The notes under the pieces are model-generated. The model searched no databases. It was not told where the DNA came from and saw only the letters and a list, made by a program, of their open reading frames with translations. This document shows positions 58,831-64,000 of a stretch of 64,000 bases of DNA, one piece after another. This DNA comes from Nissolia schottii (Eukaryota; Streptophyta; Magnoliopsida; Fabales; Fabaceae). How positions within the stretch are numbered: the first letter of the stretch is position 1; each line of letters begins with the position of its first letter. A program made the translations under genes and the position numbers. Where the stretch lies: NCBI GenBank assembly GCA_003254905.1, contig QANU01104094.1:1-64000 (forward strand), in the 5' to 3' direction.

Positions 58831-59568
58831 TTTATAGAACAATATGGACCACCGAATAATATCTTCGTTTATATTCTCCATAACGTCTTTAAGAAAACGA
58901 AGATGAACCCCAATAAATGGCATAAACAAATAAAGAAACAAGAAACAAAAAAATGGGACAAGAAAAGAGAAAACAGAGAAGAAGAAAATAGCAAAATGAA
59001 AAAAAAAGTTGCAGGTGAAATAATTAAACAAAAATGAAAGGACAGTGTGTGGTTGAAGTGAAAAAAAATAAAAAGAGAAGACTGAGAGGAGAAGGAGAAG
59101 AATGTGAGTGAGGGAGAGTGGGAAGAGGAGAGAGAATTAATATTTAATGTTCGTTGATACTTTTTTGTGTACACAAAACATTTCTCTATTTTAAATGCAT
59201 GTGCTCTTTAAATTTAAAATTACTATAATAAACATAAACTTTAAAGGGAATAATATTGACCCATATCCAATGAGCACAATTTGGGGTTAACACATGTATA
59301 TGGCAATGATAATGTGCCAATACGTATATATATGCTTGAGGTTTTTATTTTACAAACTTATGGTTGTTGCTAGCTGAAATCCGCACAACCAGCATTGAGT
59401 TCAAGAGTTTTCAAAAAGAAAAAATTGTAAAAGTTTACTTGAAATCGGTGGTCTGCAAATCGATTTCAGGAAAAGCAAGATCGTTCCTGAAATAGGCACT
59501 GAGACCGATTTTATGAATGAACAGTACCAAAAATTTGAATGCCCCGCGCCAACCCTTCCACCCTCAGC
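58831..59568. other. Purine-rich, AT-rich spacer
   Basis: The stretch 58870-59130 is mostly A and G on the plus strand. No gene is recognised. Confidence 0.4.
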
Positions 59569-59576
59569 TATAAATA
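59569..59576 (+). promoter_or_regulatory. TATA box ahead of the MULE fragment
   Basis: TATAAATA in a GC-richer setting is followed by a pyrimidine-rich leader (CTCTTCTTCTCC-like) and an ATG at 59734. It looks like the surviving promoter of the transposon gene. Confidence 0.5.
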
Positions 59577-59733
59577 CCCACTCAATTGCCTAACTCAAAC
59601 ACACCTTCAGCTCTACTCTTCAGACACAATTTTCTCTTTAGATATCTTCTTCTTCAAACACCTTCAATTATTTTCTCTTCTTCTCCATTTTTTTCTAGTG
59701 GCCATATCCATTTTATAATTTTAAGAAAAAAAA

Positions 59734-60277
59734 ATGAGTAGGGAAGGTATTGCCACTTTTATTTTTTATACTGGTTCGGTGAAAAAAATCTGATGTTGAA
59801 GGAGTTGAGTTTGTTAGTAATAATGATGCAAAGTTTGTTATAATTTGACCCTTTATGTCATTCTCTGATTTGTATTGTGCAATTTGTTCTCATTTTAATC
59901 GGAGAGTCGAGAAAATCAGATATAAGACTCCTGTGTCTTTCATTAATGGAGTTGTTAAATATCATCCTGTTATGATATCCAATGACCTCCAAGTGCAACA
60001 AATGTTTTATTTATATGAGACTTATAAGGCAAGTCTCAATAGCATTGAAATGTTTGTCAACTTTGAGGAGGTTGTTCCTAATGTTGATAATCAATGTGAT
60101 CCAAGTTCAAATCCAGCTTACCAAGATAATGTTGCACCAACATTACTATCGGATTATAAGATGTTCACAAACGAAGTTTACAATGCCAATTGGAGAGAAC
60201 ATGAACATGATATGTCTGAAGATGGTGGAACTAGCGACGATTCAAGTACTATTAATTTTTTTTATGATAGTAATTAA
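59734..60277 (+). pseudogene. Mutator-like (MULE) protein N-terminal fragment
   Basis: An ATG at 59734 opens a short frame that stops at TGA after 19 codons. The next frame (DVEGVEFVSNNDAKFV, then a stop at 59848) leads into an open frame at 59855-60277. That frame has a PB1-like beta-rich N-terminal region (LYCAICSHFNRRVEKIRYKTPVSF..GVVKYHPVMI, VQQMFYLYETY, IEMFVNFEEVV), the pattern of plant MULE proteins. It ends in an acidic Ser/Asp-rich stretch. The zinc finger and DDE transposase that should follow are absent. A 214 bp tandem array begins right at its end. Confidence 0.55.
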
Positions 60278-60780
60278 TGTAAAATTAATAGAGATGGAAA
60301 AGTATGCTCTACGGTCGCCTCGTATAGAGAATCTTGTGTACCAAGAAAAAAAAATCTCTGTTAACTAATAAGTGATCGAGTTATTAAAATTATCTATTAA
60401 TTTTTATTTGATTATCCACATCATTAAAATAAATTCGTAATTAATGTGTTTATGAAAATAATTAATTTTAGATTTATAATTCATAATCATTTTAAAATTA
60501 ACAGAGATGAAAAAGTATGCTCTACGCTCGCCTAGTGTAGAGGATCTTGTGCATCAGGAAAAAAATCTCTGTTAACTAATAAAAGATTGAATTATTAAAA
60601 TTATCTGATAATTTTTATTTAATTATCCACATCATTAGAAGACAGTCATAATTAACGTGTTTATGAAAATAATTAATTTTAGATTTTTAGTTCTATAATC
60701 ATCTTAAAATTAACAGAGATTAAAAAGTGTGTTCTACGCTTACCTTGTGTAGAGGATCTTGTTTATTAAGAAAAAAAACC
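60278..60780 (+). repeat. 214 bp tandem repeat, two full units and one partial
   Basis: Units start near 60280, 60494 and 60706, each opening TAAAATTAAYAGAGAT and soon carrying a GTATGCTCTACGxTCGCCT phrase, then GAGGATCTTGTG. The third is cut off after about 70 bases where LINE-like sequence takes over. Adjacent units differ by roughly one base in ten or fewer. There is no coding sign. Confidence 0.85.
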
Positions 60781-60794
60781 AGAGTTAAACTTTA

Positions 60795-61026
60795 AGATTC
60801 GTGTTCTGACCATCTTGAAGTAATCAATGTTGCGATAAGTTCTTGTTCACATCCTTCTTATTTTGTAGCAATAATTGATGATTTGGCTGCATCTTTTTAG
60901 CATTGTTCTTTTGGCTATGTTAAAAGAAGTGGTAACAACGCTGCCTATTTGTTAGCTAAATTTGCTTCTACTAATGCAAGCTTTGTATGAGTTGAGGAAA
61001 CTCCATTTTGCATAACTCCTCAATGA
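60795..61026 (+). pseudogene. LINE-type RNase H-like (RVT_3) fragment
   Basis: The frame reads DHLEVINVAIS, then SYFVAIIDDLAA, a stop, then CSFGYVKRSGNNAAYLLAKFA and, after another stop, EETPF. This is the ending of the RNase H fold that closes many plant non-LTR polyproteins (SDxxEVIN..., FVRRSGNxxAHxLAK). Two stops make it dead. It is joined directly to the tandem repeat. Confidence 0.65.
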
Positions 61027-61494
61027 ATGAACGACCCATGTGAACCTCTAACGATTATCTTTGACCATGTTATACAAAAAAGACATATACATTTAAATCC
61101 TATTAATTTTAAAATAACCCCACTTATTTAAAATATTTATGTTTTTATCTTTTATAACATAATCAAACATAATTATATTTAATATGAAAAAATTCACTCT
61201 CTAATAAAACATACAATTGATTGCAATTTCCTTACTTCAAAGAGTGGATGGATACTTCAAGAAAAGGCTAAACAATAAGGAAAACTTCTTAGATTGAACT
61301 TGGATCAACATGATATAATTAAGAAAAAGAATCACTCCGAAATTTAAGTATATATATACATTGCACAAAATCAAAAGAGTAGTAAACATAGACCCTGTGA
61401 GATCAAACTCGCCATGGCTTGTTGAACAAACTGGTTACATTAAACAATACGCTCGAGGAAATGCCAAGCCAAGTCATAACCACTAATCGCCACA
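61027..61494. other. Spacer and thymidine kinase 3' flank
   Basis: AT-rich, with no gene. The right part is the expected 3' UTR of the thymidine kinase gene. Confidence 0.45.
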
Positions 61495-63021
61495 CTAAAC
61501 AACTGGAGTTGCCTCAAGAAGGGAATCACTGTTAGCTTTATGAGATTCTGGAACATTCTTCGAAGTTTCAGTGATAACTTCACTGTTCTTATAGTGATAG
61601 CGACAGACTGGCATGTAGACATCAGCCCCACCAATCAGTTCAGTCTGTGTCTCCTGTGTCTTCCTCAAAGTAAAGAAGGCACGTTTGCCACATTGTTCAC
61701 AACGAGCAGTCAACTTAGTTATAGTATCAGCAAGTGGTATTATGTGAAGCACAGAGCCAAAGCTTCTCCTAAAGAACATAAATAGCATGCATCACACCAT
61801 TAGAGAGGTGAGCCGTAGAGTAAACATGTAAAGCCACGATGATATGTACGAGAACAGTCAGTACCTCAAGTAATCACCATCCAGGCCGGCGACAATGACA
61901 GTCTTACCATCAACATCAGCTGCCTTGCAGCAAAAGTCATACAGGTCTTCAAAAAACTGAGCCTCATCTATTCCAATCACATCCAACTGCATCCAAAACA
62001 ATAACATTCATTCAGCTAACATCATATGAATTAAAAAGCACCACTCCTGCACAAGAAAGTGCATTGCTTTATAATCTATTATTCATCTAAAGAACTAATC
62101 TTAATTCAAAATGTACCTTGGGTAAAATGCTACGGGGAAACTGTCAGTCACTCTATAAACATCCATTTCTAAGAAAAGTAAACTTTAGGTCGGTATTAGA
62201 CTTAAGTTGCACGGTACCCTTAATTATAAGATCAATGCGGGTTGTCTAGCAATATTAGTTGATCACTACAACTAATTTATCCTTTGTTGAACTCATTATA
62301 ACGTTTCAGCATACCTTTTCTCATAGCTTCGCCTTAAATCCTACATTTCAGCCTATTATAGTCACAATTTACAGCGTACATTTTAATCATTACAACTAAT
62401 TTAACCTTGAATTGATCAGACCAAAACCAAAGATATCACAAAACAAAACAACACTAAATATCCTTCACGTTGCAATAAAGTTCGAGGAAAATTATTCACA
62501 ATACAAAACAACAACAAAAAGATGCTAAAATATAAAATAAAAAACACAATTGCTTGAAACTTATAATATTGGCATTACCTTTTGATAAGCATCATCACCA
62601 TATTTTTCTCTGAACGACAGCAGATCTGGCAATGCCCAGCAAGGAAATCTAATTCCATCATGTGTAACGACAGAATCAGTTGCATATCTTGTATCCTTAC
62701 TCGATTTTAGCATGGCCACATTCCTTCACAACATTAAACAATTCAATGGTAAAGAATTAGCACAAGCATATCATTCTTTAAATCACCTAAAACAATCAAC
62801 AATCATTTAATAATTCAAGACAGAATTTTGGAATTTAATAAAAGAGATCCTACTCCTCACTCCGAAGGAATTCATTACCTGCCATTATCAACCTCAGATT
62901 TGATACGACGAAGGAGAGAAGTGGTTTTCCCAGCGAACATGGGACCGACAATAACATGGACCTCTCCGGAAGCAAAACCAACTGAATGAGAACGATCCTT
63001 GTCAATGCCGAAGGAAGCCAT
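61495..63021 (-). CDS. TK1: Thymidine kinase, TK1 type
   Basis: There are four exons: 63021-62879, 62723-62579, 61986-61865 and 61768-61495. They give 227 aa, the usual size. The enzyme phosphorylates thymidine with ATP in the pyrimidine salvage pathway, supplying dTTP for DNA synthesis and repair in cytosol or organelles. The P-loop GPMFAGKTT is at 26-34. The Walker B/catalytic segment IDEAQFF is at 102-108, with E104 as the likely general base. The structural zinc ligands are C160, C163, C192 and H195. The substrate lasso lies between them with [14 protein letters not shown]. The start at 63021 gives the short hydrophilic lead-in [11 protein letters not shown] before the P-loop, so no long transit peptide is encoded here. 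All splice sites are GT-AG and in phase. The stop is TAG at 61495-61497. Confidence 0.95.
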
Positions 63022-63107
63022 TGAATTGATGGGAATTGAAAAACCTTTTGAGAAACCGAGGTTGGGGATTGGGTTCGAGATGCAAGAGTTTGGTGCTCAT
63101 GGTTGGG

Positions 63108-63116
63108 ATATATATA
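63108..63116 (-). promoter_or_regulatory. TATA box of the thymidine kinase gene
   Basis: CTATATATATCCC on the minus strand lies about 90 bases upstream of the start codon, a normal spacing for a plant TATA box plus short leader. I saw no clear E2F site. Confidence 0.55.
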
Positions 63117-63361
63117 GCGAAATTTCGGGTGGGAAAGTGGCTTTGCTTTCGAGATTTGATTTTTCGGAATTTGAAAGATTTGAAAATTTGGAGGGAAGAG
63201 GGGATTCAAAGATATCGACGATTTTGGAGGGAACAGGGCATGAAAATTTGGTTATTGCATTTTCTGCGTGTGATTTCCGACATTTGATGGAATGGAGTAA
63301 TTTGACGAATTTTGAATCTCTGACTTTGACGGAAAAGCTTCTCCAGCACGATTTTTAATAT

Positions 63362-63880
63362 GAAAATTAGTTTATGTTATGGTATAAATATATTTATTAA
63401 TTCAAAGCTACTTTTTTAATCATGATTAAATTATAAAAATAACTAAATACGAGTAAAGGGTCTTAAGCAAGCACTAAAATTGATCTAGTAGTGAATGTTT
63501 AAGTAATATATATGAAGTCTTAAATTTAAATTTCATTAAATATAATTTTTAAAATAGATTAAAAAAAAGTCTCAAATTTTATAAATTTCTTCCACAATTT
63601 CCATTTTGTAACATCCCCAATTCTTATTAATTTTAGGATTAAAAATATAAAAAGTGGTTTATTCTAATGCCCAAGTTTTATCTTGGGGGTATTGGTAGCA
63701 AATTTTCTATCCCACCAATTAAATTATTATATTGATTATTTTAAAATTTACAAAACTTAAAACTAATTAAATTTTAATAGTATTCTAATTTTGTCTCTAA
63801 AGTGATTACTTTTTTCTTCTCTCTTGCCTCTACCTTACTTTCGTTACTCATTTCTCACTCATAAATGGTTACTCTTTATT
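63362..63880. other. AT-rich spacer, nothing recognised
   Basis: No gene, tRNA or repeat with defined ends is visible. Confidence 0.45.
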
Positions 63881-63888
63881 ATCTTTAG

Positions 63889-64000
63889 GAATGGAAACGG
63901 GGCCCGGAGGGATGGGGATAGTCCCCCATCACCCACCTCATGGATCAAAATTTGTCCATATTCTTACCCCGTTTTGTGTATGGGTATTAAAAAATTTTCC
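63889..64000. repeat. Possible MITE end, cut by the window edge
   Basis: TTAGGAATGGAAACGGGGCC followed by GGGATGGGGATAGTCCCCCATC is the style of terminal repeat seen in GC-rich plant MITEs embedded in AT-rich DNA. The other end lies outside the window. Confidence 0.3.

Noticed and set aside
58783..59174. Phe/Ser-rich hydrophobic frames on the minus strand
   Set aside because: They come from a purine-rich low-complexity tract and are not membrane proteins with any family pattern.
62850..63358. Frames on both strands around the thymidine kinase start
   Set aside because: They are shadows of exon 1 and its promoter. The kinase frame explains the conserved P-loop.
1..64000. A co-operating gene system linking WNK, OSCA, ABCF3, NUDT8 and TK1
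   Set aside because: All are ordinary conserved plant genes with separate promoters. Neighbourhood in a plant chromosome is not evidence of joint function.

Overview
This window looks like plant nuclear DNA, probably from a eudicot and possibly a legume. Its genes carry many GT-AG introns, its spacers are AT-rich, and it holds most kinds of plant transposable element: Copia, Gypsy, LINE, SINE, PIF/Harbinger, MULE and several MITEs. The protein matches are to plant families. The legume assignment rests only on the style of the repeats and is weak. Nothing in the window is prokaryotic: there is no operon, CRISPR array or phage.

Five genes can be modelled end to end, all on the minus strand. 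(1) A WNK8-like kinase has 7 coding exons (9228-11711, 623 aa). (2) An OSCA1.2/CSC1-like hyperosmolality-gated calcium channel has 11 exons (18666-25819, 771 aa). (3) An ABCF3/GCN3-type soluble ABC ATPase has 18 exons (34856-49336, 714 aa) and is stretched to about 14.5 kb by transposons in its introns. (4) A NUDT8-like organelle-targeted Nudix hydrolase has 9 exons (54898-57651, 348 aa). (5) A TK1-type thymidine kinase has 4 exons (61495-63021, 227 aa). In every model the exon lengths keep the reading frame, and the catalytic motifs are present. The genes serve unrelated cell functions: signalling, osmosensing, translation or stress, nucleotide clean-up and dNTP salvage. I see no evidence that they form a joint system.

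A sixth gene, an oligopeptide transporter on the plus strand (5123-6469), keeps only its C-terminal half. A Copia tail and LTR lie where its upstream exons should be.

Layout: 1-5 kb is a broken PIF/Harbinger two-gene element with a possible F-box fragment in an intron, followed by the Copia tail. 5-6.5 kb is the half transporter. 6.5-9.2 kb is repeat debris, including a small piece of Tat/Ogre Gypsy integrase. 9.2-12 kb is WNK. 12-18.6 kb is non-coding and contains a 1.15 kb tandem duplication and a Mutator-type MITE. 18.6-26 kb is OSCA, with a SINE, a hAT-type MITE and an LTR-like block in introns. A second copy of the Mutator-type MITE lies at 26.9 kb. 28-31 kb is a Gypsy gag-protease wreck. 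33.4 kb is a second hAT-type MITE. 34.9-49.3 kb is ABCF3, with a chromovirus and a LINE in its introns. 49.7-54.1 kb holds two further Gypsy wrecks. 54.9-57.7 kb is the Nudix gene. 59.5-61 kb holds a MULE fragment, a 214 bp tandem array and a LINE RNase H fragment. 61.5-63 kb is thymidine kinase.

I did not find a new molecular system. The most informative observations concern genome structure: two MITE copies with perfect 9 bp target duplications, hAT-type MITEs with 8 bp target duplications, dated retroelement insertions in ABCF3 introns, the decapitated transporter, and two unexplained tandem arrays.
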